In this document: one piece after another, positions 14,977-22,981 of the stretch
Layout of the letters: the number at the start of each line of letters is the position of its first letter
Position numbering within the stretch: position 1 is the stretch's first letter
Assembly (NCBI GenBank): GCA_022644775.1
Contig: JALCHN010000021.1
Location: 1-32,799, forward strand
DNA: 32,799 nt
Direction of reading: 5' to 3'
Source of the DNA: Eggerthellaceae bacterium
GTDB taxonomy: Bacteria; Actinomycetota; Coriobacteriia; Coriobacteriales; Eggerthellaceae
Translations under genes and position numbers: made by a program
Notes under the pieces: model-generated
Database searches by the model: none
Told to the model about the DNA's origin: nothing
What the model saw: only the letters and a program-made list of their open reading frames with translations

Positions 14977-16260
14977 ATGAACGTCGTTTCCCTGTTCGGC
15001 CGGCTTGTGGGTGAGCAAGCCGCGACCAACCCCGAAGGCGCGCGCAAGATCCTGCTGGCCGGATACGCCGCCCAGCAGGCCAAGCTCTCCGTCGCCCCCA
15101 ACCCCCGCTTGCCCAAGAGCCGCCAGCGCATCGCGGTCGACACGATGAAGCTCGTGCGGAACGCCCTCGACCATCCCGAAACCGCCGCGGCCACGAGCCT
15201 GTTCACCCCCACCGAGTTCCTGCACACGGCCGGCGTGACCCCCTATTCGGTCGAGGTCATCTCCGCGTTTCTGGCCGGGACCCAGTGCGAGCAGTACTGG
15301 CTGCGCGACGCCGAGCAGGCGGGCTTCCCCGAAACCCTCTGCAGCTACCACCGCACCTTCCTGGGCGCGCTCGAATCGGGCATCCTGCCCCAGCCCAAGT
15401 CGATCGTCTACACCAACATCGCCTGCGACGGCAACATGGTCACTTTCCCCCATGCCGAAGAGGCCTTCAACGTGCCCGCCTTCTTCATCGACGTGCCCTG
15501 GGAGCACAGCGAGGATTCGGTGGCCTTCGTAGCCGACCGCCTGCGCCAGCTGCCCGAGTTCGTGGGCGACGTGCACGGCACCGCCCCCACCGACGACGAC
15601 CTGTCGCGCTGCCTGGTGCGCGAGCAGCGCTGTGCGGCCGACTACGGCCACTACCTCGACATGCAGCCCACCCGCTACCTCGCCAACGACATGACGAGCG
15701 AGATGTACGCGATGGTCGCCCTGCGCGTCATGCTCGGCTCCGAGCTTTCGGAATCCTTCGCGCGCCGCCTCGCCGCCGAAATCGACGCGGCCCCCGAAGC
15801 CGACGGCCTGCGCCTCGTGTGGATGCACGTCATCCCCAACATGCTGCCGCCAATCGTGTCGGCGTTGAGTTTCAACGACCGCGCCTACATCGCCGCGACC
15901 GACATCATCGTCGACGGGCTCGCCACCCCGATCGACCCCGCAAAGCCCTACGAGACGCTCGCCCGCCGCATGGTCTACAGCGCCTACAACGGCTCGACCG
16001 ACCTGCGCATCGAGCGCGCGCTCGACCTGTGCCGGCGCACCCATGCCGACGGCGTGGTCTACTTCGCCCACTGGGGCTGCAAGATGACCTTGGGCGCCGC
16101 CCACCTGGCCAAGACCGCGATCGAGGACGCTGGCTACCCCTGCCTGGTGCTCGACGGCGACGGCTGCGATAGGGTGAACACGAGCGAGGGCCAGGTCGCC
16201 ACCCGCCTGAACGCCTTCCTCGAACTGCTCGAAGCCCGTCGCGCGGAACAGGAGGCCTAA
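14977..16260 (+). CDS. 2-hydroxyacyl-CoA dehydratase family protein, large (A/HgdA-like) subunit
   Basis: A 427-residue member of the same superfamily as 13354-14628 but clearly divergent. The family blocks are SLFTPTEFLHTAGVTPYSVE, ETLCSYHRTFLGALE (C122), VYTNIACDGN (C150) and, near the end, VVYFAHWGCKMTLGAAHLA (C368). C122, C150 and C368 are likely [4Fe-4S] ligands. It ends with DGDGCDRVNTSEGQVATRLNAFLELLE. ATG 14977 has AAAGG six bases upstream. It is followed at zero spacing by the fusion protein gene, so the two probably form a heterodimer. It acts in the cytosol; the substrate cannot be read. Upstream in-frame Met codons exist but lack ribosome-binding sites. Confidence 0.87.
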   Translation: MNVVSLFGRLVGEQAATNPEGARKILLAGYAAQQAKLSVAPNPRLPKSRQRIAVDTMKLVRNALDHPETAAATSLFTPTEFLHTAGVTPYSVEVISAFLAGTQCEQYWLRDAEQAGFPETLCSYHRTFLGALESGILPQPKSIVYTNIACDGNMVTFPHAEEAFNVPAFFIDVPWEHSEDSVAFVADRLRQLPEFVGDVHGTAPTDDDLSRCLVREQRCAADYGHYLDMQPTRYLANDMTSEMYAMVALRVMLGSELSESFARRLAAEIDAAPEADGLRLVWMHVIPNMLPPIVSALSFNDRAYIAATDIIVDGLATPIDPAKPYETLARRMVYSAYNGSTDLRIERALDLCRRTHADGVVYFAHWGCKMTLGAAHLAKTAIEDAGYPCLVLDGDGCDRVNTSEGQVATRLNAFLELLEARRAEQEA

Positions 16261-17901
16261 GTGACCGTCATCTACACCTGCAAGTACGCCCCCGTCGAGC
16301 TGTTCGCGGGCTTCGGCGAGACCTGCGCCCCCTTCGACGACGCGCCCGAAGACTTCGCGGCCGCCGACGAGTTCGTCCACCCCAACCTGTGCGGCTTCGG
16401 CAAAGACGTCGTGCAGAAGGCCCTTTCGGGCGCGATCGACCAGCTCGTTCTGGTGAACTGCTGCGACACCAACCGCCGCGTCTTCGACATCGTGAAGGCG
16501 TCGGGGAAATGCCGCTTCGTCTACCTGCTCGACCTGCCCCACTGCGCCGACGCCTGCGCAATCGACCGCTTCGCCTTCGAGCTCGGCAAGCTCGCGCGCG
16601 CCTACGCGGCGTTTTCGGGCAAGGCCTTCAACGCAACCGCCTTCCGCGCCGCCTTCGCTCCCCAGCCGCCCGTCGACTACGACTACGTGGGGCTCGTGGG
16701 CGTGCGCGCCAACCACTACACCGAACAGGTGGTGCAGGCCGCCCTGTCGCTTCCCGTGCGCAACCTCACCTGCACGGGCCTGCGCAGCGTGGCGCCCTTA
16801 GACGACGCCGAAGACGAGGACGCCCTCTTTTCCGCCTACGCCGCCTCCCTGCTCGGCCAGATTCCCTGCGCCCGCATGGAGCGCACGGGCGGTCGGCGCC
16901 AAATCCTCGCCGACCCGCACCTGACCGGCATCGTCTACCACACCCTGCGCTTCTGCGACTACTACGCCCCCGAAGGGGCGCGCTGGCACGCGGCGGCCCA
17001 GGTCCCCTTCCTCCAGATCGAAAGCGACTACACCAAATCGGGCAGCGAGCAGCTTCGCACGCGCGTCGAAGCGTTCGCCGAAGAGCTCGAGGGCGCGCAG
17101 AAGAAAGGCCCCGCCATGACCATCACCGAAGACACCCTCGTCGCCGGCATCGATTCCGGCTCCACTTCTACCGACGTCGTCATCATGAACGGCAAGCGCG
17201 AAATCGTGGCGAGCGCGATCATCCCCACCCGGGGCAGCGCGAGCGCGAGCGCCGAGCGCAGCCTGCAGGAAGCCCTCGACCAGGCGGGCATCCCGCGGAA
17301 GTCGATTGCCGCCGTCGTGGCCACCGGCTACGGGCGCGACGCGATCGGCAGCACCGACAGCTCGGTGACCGAAATCACCTGCCACGCCAAGGGCGCCCAC
17401 TACCTGAACCCCCAGGTGCGCACGATCGTCGACATCGGCGGCCAGGACAGCAAGGCCATCGCCGTCGACGAGCACGGCAACGTGACCTCGTTCGCGATGA
17501 ACGACAAGTGCGCCGCGGGCACGGGCCGGTTCCTGGAGATGATGGCCCGCACCCTGGGCGTCGAGCTCGCCGAGATGAGCACCCTGGGCGCCAAAAGCGG
17601 GCACGCCGTGTCCATTTCGAGCACCTGTTCGGTCTTCGCCGAAAGCGAGGTCGTCTCGCTCGTGGCCAACGACATGCCCCTGCCCGACATCGTCGCGGGC
17701 CTCAACCGGTCGGTCGCCCGCCGCACTGCGGCCCTTGCCAAGCGCGTGGGCGTCAACGACACCTGCATGATGACCGGCGGCGTGGCCAAAAACGAAGGCG
17801 TCGTGCGCGCGATCGAGGAGGCCATGGGCCATGCGCTCGTGGTGGACGACCGCGCCCAGCTGGCCGGCGCCATCGGCGCGGCCCTGTTCGCCCTCGCCTA
17901 A
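16261..17901 (+). CDS. Fusion of 2-hydroxyacyl-CoA dehydratase small (B/HgdB-like) subunit with its activase
   Basis: A 546-residue fusion. Residues 1-275 are a compact dehydratase-type subunit: IYTCKYAPVELFAGFG (C7), VHPNLCGFGKDV (C44), LVNCCDTNRRVFDIV (C67-C68), YHTLRFCDYYAPE (C232) and IESDYTKSGSEQLRTRVEAF. It is about 100 residues shorter than usual. Residues 287-546 are a complete activase: AGIDSGSTSTD, ATGYGRD, TEITCHAKGA, IVDIGGQDSK, NDKCAAGTGRFLE (C417), TCSVFAESE (C456), MMTGGVAKNEG. The GTG start has AGGAGG five bases upstream and follows the preceding TAA directly. An internal ATG (17116, residue 286) sits behind AAAGG, so free activase might also be made. In the families these are normally separate polypeptides. 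Confidence 0.88.
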   Translation: MTVIYTCKYAPVELFAGFGETCAPFDDAPEDFAAADEFVHPNLCGFGKDVVQKALSGAIDQLVLVNCCDTNRRVFDIVKASGKCRFVYLLDLPHCADACAIDRFAFELGKLARAYAAFSGKAFNATAFRAAFAPQPPVDYDYVGLVGVRANHYTEQVVQAALSLPVRNLTCTGLRSVAPLDDAEDEDALFSAYAASLLGQIPCARMERTGGRRQILADPHLTGIVYHTLRFCDYYAPEGARWHAAAQVPFLQIESDYTKSGSEQLRTRVEAFAEELEGAQKKGPAMTITEDTLVAGIDSGSTSTDVVIMNGKREIVASAIIPTRGSASASAERSLQEALDQAGIPRKSIAAVVATGYGRDAIGSTDSSVTEITCHAKGAHYLNPQVRTIVDIGGQDSKAIAVDEHGNVTSFAMNDKCAAGTGRFLEMMARTLGVELAEMSTLGAKSGHAVSISSTCSVFAESEVVSLVANDMPLPDIVAGLNRSVARRTAALAKRVGVNDTCMMTGGVAKNEGVVRAIEEAMGHALVVDDRAQLAGAIGAALFALA

Positions 17902-17944
17902 GCCCGAAACGCAGAGGGTCGACTACGGCCCCGCATTCCTTCGC

Positions 17945-17982
17945 GCGAGCGCCCGGCGGTCTTCGGCCTGCCGGGCGCTCGC
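17945..17982 (+). terminator. Terminator-like hairpin after the fusion gene
   Basis: A perfect 13-bp stem, GCGAGCGCCCGGC (17945-17957) with GCCGGGCGCTCGC (17970-17982) and a 12-nt loop, 44 bp after the stop codon. No U-run follows, so it is strong structure with probable but unproven terminator function. Confidence 0.6.
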
Positions 17983-18243
17983 TGTGTCACGGGGCCTGTG
18001 CGCTCTACCCGTTGTCGGCCGCGCGGGCAACCCCCACATGTAGGTTTCGCACCCCGCCCGCGCTGCACGGCGCCCGCACGGTCCTTCCGCGTTTTCGACC
18101 GAGCCCAATGCGGTTCTCCACCGTCTCCACCGCGCAGGCGGAGGCTGCAAACCGCCCGCTCCAAGGCGTGGCACACCGTTTTCGGGACACCTGTGTCCAC
18201 CCTTTCCACCGTCCTATTGCTACTGGGTATGTTCCATTTTTAA

Positions 18244-18290
18244 CCACTATATGTTGTGGTTATACGAGTTATGGATTCTATATGTGCTGC
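18244..18290 (+). promoter_or_regulatory. Paired NrdR-box-like sites and probable nrdD promoter
   Basis: Box 1 CCACTATATGTTGTGG (18244-18259) is a 16-bp imperfect palindrome of the NrdR type. Box 2 ATTCTATATGTGCTGC (18275-18290) is a weaker copy sharing the CTATATGT core. The cores start exactly 31 bp apart (18247 and 18278), the three-turn spacing typical of tandem NrdR boxes. NrdR is the ATP/dATP-sensing repressor of ribonucleotide reductase operons. TTGTGG (18254-18259) and TCTATA (18277-18282) with a 17-bp spacer could form the promoter, so binding would block polymerase. Confidence 0.7.
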
Positions 18291-18481
18291 ACTCCCCAAC
18301 TTTCGGGAATTGTCACGGCCTTCCAATGTCAAGCCTTGCGCCCCATCTTTTTTCAAGGCATAACAGTATGCGTAGAAACGCGGCGCGCGAGTTTCACCCT
18401 CGCTGCGGACCGCACGCACCACCCTCATTTCCCGCCTTAGGACGCACGCCGCCCCAAGGCATACGACGCTAAGGAGAGCCG

Positions 18482-20704
18482 ATGAAAGTCATCAAGCGAA
18501 ACGGGTCCGAAGTCGTCTTCGACGTCACGAAGATCGTGAACGCCATTGCCGCTGCCAACGAAGAGGTCGTGCCCGAAAACCGCCTGTCCCAGGCCGACAT
18601 CCTCTCTGCGGCCAACAAGGTCACCGACCGCTGCGAGCATTTGGGCCACGCCCCCGCGGTCGAAGAGATTCAGGACATGGTGGAAGACGAGATCATGGCC
18701 CTGGGCTGCTACGAAGTCGCCCGCAAGTACATCATCTACCGCTACGTGCAGAACCAGCTGCGCGCTTCCAACACCACCGACGACAAGATCCTGGCCCTCA
18801 TCGAATGCAACAACGAAGAGGTCAAGCAGGAAAACTCCAACAAGAACCCCACCGTCGTGTCGGTGCAGCGCGACTACATGGCAGGCGAAGTGTCCAAGGA
18901 CCTGGCCGAGCGCATGCTCCTGCCCGAAGACGTGGTCGAAGCCCACGAAGAGGGCATCATCCACTTCCATGACGCCGACTACTACGCCCAGCGCATGCAC
19001 AACTGCGACCTGGTCAACCTGGAAGACATGCTGCAGAACGGCACAGTGATTTCGGGCACCCTCATCGAAAAGCCCCACAGCTTCTCGACCGCCTGCAACA
19101 TCGCCACGCAGATCATCGCCCAGGTGGCCAGCTGCCAGTACGGCGGCCAGTCCATCAGCCTGGCCCACCTGGCCCCCTTCGTCGACGTGAGCCGTCAGAA
19201 GATCCGCCGCCAGGTCATCGCCGAGATGAACTCCTTCGGCCTCGAACCGTCCAAGGAAAAGATGGACAAGATCGTCGAAGAGCGCGTGCGCGACGAGATC
19301 CGCCGCGGCGTCCAGACCATCCAGTACCAGGTGGTCACCCTCATGACCACCAACGGCCAGGCCCCCTTCATCACCGTGTTCATGTACCTCAACGAGGCTA
19401 AAAACGAACAGGAGAAGCACGACCTTGCCATCTGCATCGAAGAGATGCTGCGCCAGCGCTACCAGGGCGTGAAGAACGAAAAGGGCGTCTGGATCACCCC
19501 GGCCTTCCCGAAGCTGATCTACGTGCTCGAAAGCGACAACATCCACGAAGGCGACCCCTACTTCTATCTCACCAAGCTCGCCGCCAAGTGCACCGCCAAG
19601 CGCATGGTGCCCGACTACATCTCCGAAAAGAAGATGCGCGAGTACAAGCTCTCCAAGGGCGAGGTCGAAGGCGAAGGCGACGTCTACACCTGCATGGGCT
19701 GCCGTTCCTTCCTCACCCCCGACCGTTCGGGCAACGGCTACGACAACGTGGCCCGCGCCAAGAACTGGGAGCCCGACAAGCCCAAGTACTACGGCCGCTT
19801 CAACCAGGGCGTCGTGACGATCAACCTGGTCGACGTGGCGCTGTCGAGCGAGGGCGACGTCGACCGCTTCTGGGAGATCTTCGACGAACGCCTCGAGCTG
19901 TGCCATAAGGCCCTCATGTGCCGCCATAACCGCCTGAAGGGCACCCTGTCCGACGCTGCCCCGATCCTGTGGCAGTACGGCGCCCTCGCGCGCCTGGAAA
20001 AGGGCGAGACGATCGACAAGCTGCTCTACGGCGGCTACTCCACGATTAGCCTGGGCTACGCCGGCCTCTACGAGTGCGTGAAGTTCATGACGGGCGAGTC
20101 GCACACCGACCCCGACGCCACCCCGTTCGCGCTTTCGGTCATGCAGCACATGAACGACAAGTGCGCCGAATGGAAGGCTGAGCACAACATCGACTTCAGC
20201 CTCTACGGCACGCCGCTCGAATCGACGACCTACAAGTTCGCCAAGGCCCTGCAGCGCCGCTTCGGCATCGCGCCCGGCATCACCGACCACGGCTACATCA
20301 CCAACAGCTACCACGTGAACGTGCGCGAGGACATCGACGCCTTCACCAAGCTCAAGTTCGAGAGCCAGTTCCAGCGCCTGTCCCCCGGCGGGGCCATCTC
20401 CTACGTGGAGGTGCCCAACATGCAGGACAACCTGGAAGCGGTCATCTCGGTCATGCAGTACATCTACGAGAACATCATGTACGCCGAGCTCAACACCAAG
20501 AGCGACTACTGCCAGAAGTGCGGCTACGACGGTGAGATCAAGATCGTCGAAGACGACGGCAAGCTCGTGTGGGAATGCCCCAGCTGCGGCAACCGCGACC
20601 AGAGCACGCTCAACGTCGCCCGCCGTACCTGCGGCTACATCGGCACCCAGTTCTGGAACCAGGGCCGCACCGAAGAGATCAAGGACCGCGTGCTGCACCT
20701 GTAA
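18482..20704 (+). CDS. nrdD: Anaerobic (class III) ribonucleoside-triphosphate reductase
   Basis: A 740-residue oxygen-sensitive enzyme that reduces NTPs to dNTPs using a glycyl radical. Residues 1-95 form an ATP-cone regulatory domain (MKVIKRNGSEVVFDVTKI onward). The catalytic barrel follows, with FSTACNIATQI, YGGQSISLAHLAPFVDVSR and YTCMGCRSFLTP, which bears the probable thiyl cysteine. The C-terminus has a zinc site (CQKC at 677-680, CPSC at 699-702) and the glycyl-radical loop RRTCGYIG, in which G718 is the radical residue. The length is typical. ATG 18482 has AAGGAG upstream. Expression is likely NrdR-controlled through the boxes at 18244-18290. The activase gene nrdG follows after an 82-bp gap with a hairpin. 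Confidence 0.98.
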   Translation: MKVIKRNGSEVVFDVTKIVNAIAAANEEVVPENRLSQADILSAANKVTDRCEHLGHAPAVEEIQDMVEDEIMALGCYEVARKYIIYRYVQNQLRASNTTDDKILALIECNNEEVKQENSNKNPTVVSVQRDYMAGEVSKDLAERMLLPEDVVEAHEEGIIHFHDADYYAQRMHNCDLVNLEDMLQNGTVISGTLIEKPHSFSTACNIATQIIAQVASCQYGGQSISLAHLAPFVDVSRQKIRRQVIAEMNSFGLEPSKEKMDKIVEERVRDEIRRGVQTIQYQVVTLMTTNGQAPFITVFMYLNEAKNEQEKHDLAICIEEMLRQRYQGVKNEKGVWITPAFPKLIYVLESDNIHEGDPYFYLTKLAAKCTAKRMVPDYISEKKMREYKLSKGEVEGEGDVYTCMGCRSFLTPDRSGNGYDNVARAKNWEPDKPKYYGRFNQGVVTINLVDVALSSEGDVDRFWEIFDERLELCHKALMCRHNRLKGTLSDAAPILWQYGALARLEKGETIDKLLYGGYSTISLGYAGLYECVKFMTGESHTDPDATPFALSVMQHMNDKCAEWKAEHNIDFSLYGTPLESTTYKFAKALQRRFGIAPGITDHGYITNSYHVNVREDIDAFTKLKFESQFQRLSPGGAISYVEVPNMQDNLEAVISVMQYIYENIMYAELNTKSDYCQKCGYDGEIKIVEDDGKLVWECPSCGNRDQSTLNVARRTCGYIGTQFWNQGRTEEIKDRVLHL

Positions 20705-20723
20705 GCGCGCATCGATAGCCTAA

Positions 20724-20767
20724 AAGGCCCGCACCCGCCCGCAGCGCTCTGCGACGGTGCGGGCCTT
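20724..20767 (+). terminator. Hairpin between nrdD and nrdG (partial terminator/processing element)
   Basis: A perfect 12-bp stem, AAGGCCCGCACC (20724-20735) and GGTGCGGGCCTT (20756-20767). The loop itself can form GCAG/CTGC. Only a short pyrimidine stretch follows. Its place just after the nrdD stop suggests it lowers read-through into nrdG or stabilises the nrdD mRNA, giving unequal amounts of reductase and activase. Confidence 0.6.
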
Positions 20768-20786
20768 CTGCTGCGAAAGGGAGACC

Positions 20787-21335
20787 ATGTACTACGGCAA
20801 CATCAAATACTCCGACATCGCCAACGGCGAAGGCGTCCGCACGTCCCTGTTCGTGTCGGGCTGCACCCACCACTGCAAGGAATGCTTCCAGCCCGAAACG
20901 TGGAACTTCTCGTTCGGCCAGGAGTTCACCGACGAGGTGGCCGACCAAATCATCGAGAGCCTGAAAGCGCCCTGGGTCGAAGGCCTCACCGTGCTCGGCG
21001 GCGAGCCCATGGAACCGGTCAACCAGCATGGCCTCGTGCCCCTGCTGCGCCGCGTGCGCGCCGAAGCGCCGGGCAAGAACATCTGGTGCTACACGGGCGA
21101 CCGTTTCGAGGCGCTCGTCGACCCGCAGAGCCCGCGCCATACCGACGCGACCGACGAGCTCCTCTCGCTTATCGACGTGCTCGTCGACGGGCCCTTCGAG
21201 CGCGACCTGCACGACATCACCCTGCGCTTCCGCGGCTCGTCGAACCAGCGGCTCATCGACGTGCCCGCCACCCTCGAAGCAGGCGAGGTCGTGCTGTGGA
21301 CCGGCGACGAAGAGCTCGCTCGCCACAGCATGTAG
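20787..21335 (+). CDS. nrdG: Anaerobic ribonucleoside-triphosphate reductase activating protein (radical SAM)
   Basis: A 182-residue radical SAM enzyme that generates the glycyl radical on NrdD. The CxxxCxxC cluster motif is SGCTHHCKECF (C26, C30, C33). GLTVLGGEPM is the SAM-binding GGE block, and NIWCYTG and LVDGPF follow. The length and order are typical for NrdG. ATG 20787 has GGGAG five bases upstream; the open frame starts 30 bp earlier but that part lies in the hairpin. A terminator follows at 21427. Confidence 0.96.
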   Translation: MYYGNIKYSDIANGEGVRTSLFVSGCTHHCKECFQPETWNFSFGQEFTDEVADQIIESLKAPWVEGLTVLGGEPMEPVNQHGLVPLLRRVRAEAPGKNIWCYTGDRFEALVDPQSPRHTDATDELLSLIDVLVDGPFERDLHDITLRFRGSSNQRLIDVPATLEAGEVVLWTGDEELARHSM

Positions 21336-21426
21336 GGAGCCCTGCCCACCCCGCGCAGCAGAGAGCATGCGAGGCGCACGCGCCAAGCCGTCCCGAGGAA
21401 GCGCGGTTCGACAGCCCGGATTGCAA

Positions 21427-21458
21427 AGCTCCTCTGACGCTCAGAGGGGCTTTTGTTT
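21427..21458 (+). terminator. Rho-independent terminator of nrdDG
   Basis: An 11-bp stem with one G-U pair (21427-21437 with 21441-21451), a 3-nt loop, and the U-tract TTTTGTTT. It lies 92 bp after the nrdG stop. Confidence 0.85.
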
Positions 21459-21505
21459 ACGACGTACAGACAATTCCGCCGCAGAGAGGCAAAGCGGCAT
21501 CGGCT

Positions 21506-21528
21506 CGTGATATAACGTGATATATAAT
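21506..21528 (+). promoter_or_regulatory. Promoter of the diguanylate cyclase gene with tandem decamer repeat
   Basis: A consensus -10 TATAAT at 21523-21528 lies 28 bp before the start codon. No -35 consensus is present at the right distance. Two adjacent decamers, CGTGATATAA (21506-21515) and CGTGATATAT (21516-21525), are 9/10 identical, one helical turn apart, and overlap the -10. This suits an activator or repressor dimer site. The factor is unknown. Confidence 0.6.
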
Positions 21529-21556
21529 CGCATCGCACATCCACAGAAAGCGAACT

Positions 21557-22924
21557 ATGCACGAGCCGCTCTTCACACCCGATCCCTTCCGCGACATTCC
21601 GGTGGCCTATGCGGTGTATCGGGTGCTCATGGACGAAGACCGCACGCGCTGCGTCGACACGCGCTACGTCTACGTCAACGAATGCTATTGCACGATGGCG
21701 GGCAAGAGCCAAGACGAGCTTCTGGGGCACTCGTTCATGGATTCCTACGTCGAGGCCGACGCGCGCTGGCTCGACTACTGTTACCAGGCGGTCACCACCC
21801 GCAAGGCCGTGCACGACACCATCTTCGCACCCGAAATCGATCACTGGCTCGATTTCACCGTGAGCCCGCTTTCCGAGCCCGACCTCGTGGCCTACGCCTT
21901 CACCAACGTCGACCACCAGCAGAAAGTCAACGCCGCCATCAATCGGCTGCGCGTCACCAACGACATCGTCCTGCGGGTTTCGCGCCGTCTCAACAGCGGT
22001 GAAGACTACCGCGCCTGCATGGACGGCGCCCTCGCCCAATTGAGCACCTACGTCAAACCCGACCGGCTCTACGTTCTGGAAACCGACGGCATCACCGTTT
22101 CGAACACCTTCGAATGGTGCGCCGAAGGCATCAGGCCGGAAATCGACACCCTGCAGAACCGCAACTACGACGAATACATCGGCGGGTGGGAAGAATTCCT
22201 CAAACACGACACGAGCGTGGTGATTCCCGATATCGAGTTGCTCAAAGAACATGACCCTATCGACTATTACAACCTGAAACGGCAGGGGATCAAGCGCTTG
22301 CTCTGCTCCCCCTTCTATAGCGAGGGCCGCATCGTCGGCTACCTGGGCGCCGACAACTACGAGGTGTCCGACCTGGTGAACACCAAGGAGATATTGGAAT
22401 CGGTGTCGTACTTCATCGGCGCGAAGATCGCCAACCACAATCTGGTCACCCAGCTCGAATACCTCAGCCGCCACGACGACCTCACCGGGGTCGGCAACCG
22501 CACGGCCCTTTCCCAACAGGTGGAACTGCTCTCCCACATGAACGGCAGCGTCGGCATCATCTTCGCCGACGTGAACGGGCTCAAGGAAACCAACGACGAG
22601 CAGGGCCATTGCGCCGGCGACGAAGTGCTGCAGTTCGCCGCGAACGCTCTCTCGCAGATTTGGGGCGCCGCGAACGTCTATCGCGACGGCGGCGACGAAT
22701 TCATCGTGCTGGTTCCCCTCATTTCGCGGAGCGATTTCGACCACGGATGCGAAAAGCTCGTGCGTCTCATCAGAGACAACGGCCATCACCGCCTTGCCAT
22801 CGGCACCACCTGGATAGCCGATGGCTCCCACATCAGCGATGCGATCGCCGATGCCGACCACCGCATGTACCAAGACAAGGCCGAATACTACAACCGCCAC
22901 AAGCAGGGCCCCGACGCCCGCTGA
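21557..22924 (+). CDS. PAS-GAF-GGDEF diguanylate cyclase
   Basis: A 455-residue cytosolic signalling enzyme without transmembrane segments. Residues ~10-120 resemble a PAS fold (VYVNECYCTMAGKSQDELLG). Residues ~135-300 resemble a GAF domain (LCSPFYSEGRIVGYLGADN). Residues 305-450 are a GGDEF domain with DDLTGVGNR, an intact catalytic motif GGDEF at 378-382 and DADHRMYQDK near the end. It should make cyclic di-GMP from GTP. I see no RxxD inhibitory site just before the catalytic motif. No EAL partner is nearby. The start ATG has only a weak GAAAG ribosome-binding site. It is preceded by a clear -10 and forms its own unit after the nrdDG terminator. Confidence 0.92.
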   Translation: MHEPLFTPDPFRDIPVAYAVYRVLMDEDRTRCVDTRYVYVNECYCTMAGKSQDELLGHSFMDSYVEADARWLDYCYQAVTTRKAVHDTIFAPEIDHWLDFTVSPLSEPDLVAYAFTNVDHQQKVNAAINRLRVTNDIVLRVSRRLNSGEDYRACMDGALAQLSTYVKPDRLYVLETDGITVSNTFEWCAEGIRPEIDTLQNRNYDEYIGGWEEFLKHDTSVVIPDIELLKEHDPIDYYNLKRQGIKRLLCSPFYSEGRIVGYLGADNYEVSDLVNTKEILESVSYFIGAKIANHNLVTQLEYLSRHDDLTGVGNRTALSQQVELLSHMNGSVGIIFADVNGLKETNDEQGHCAGDEVLQFAANALSQIWGAANVYRDGGDEFIVLVPLISRSDFDHGCEKLVRLIRDNGHHRLAIGTTWIADGSHISDAIADADHRMYQDKAEYYNRHKQGPDAR

Positions 22925-22934
22925 GTCAACGTGA

Positions 22935-22969
22935 GTCAATGGGGTCACATCTCTTTGACTCATTCCGCC
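22935..22969. repeat. 35-bp direct repeat, left copy (REP-like)
   Basis: Begins GTCAATGGGGTCAC and ends CTCATTCCGCC. It matches 24146-24180 at 31 of 35 positions, all four differences being transitions. This copy also carries an inverted repeat, GAGTCAA (22933-22939) with TTGACTC (22955-22961), and an extra GAGTCAAC at 22923. It directly follows the cyclase stop codon. Sequences with a TCAATGGGGTCA core are familiar to me from REP-type elements in other bacteria; that parallel is from memory. Confidence 0.75.
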
Positions 22970-22981
22970 GGCGCCCGCGAA

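Larger units (their letters stand above)
17902..18481. other. 580-bp gene-free region between the fusion gene and nrdD
   Basis: No coding sequence is convincing here. The left end holds a 13-bp GC-rich hairpin (17945-17982). The middle (18000-18230) is GC-rich with repeated TCCACC pentamer/hexamers (18117-18131 and 18195-18210) and no recognisable gene or riboswitch. The AT-rich stretch 18230-18370 carries the paired NrdR-like boxes and probable nrdD promoter. The remaining ~110 bp is leader. Confidence 0.6.

Noticed and set aside
18117-18210. Repeated TCCACC motifs as DnaA boxes or a replication origin
   Set aside because: None matches TTATCCACA; the region is GC-rich and lacks dnaA, dnaN or an AT-rich unwinding element.
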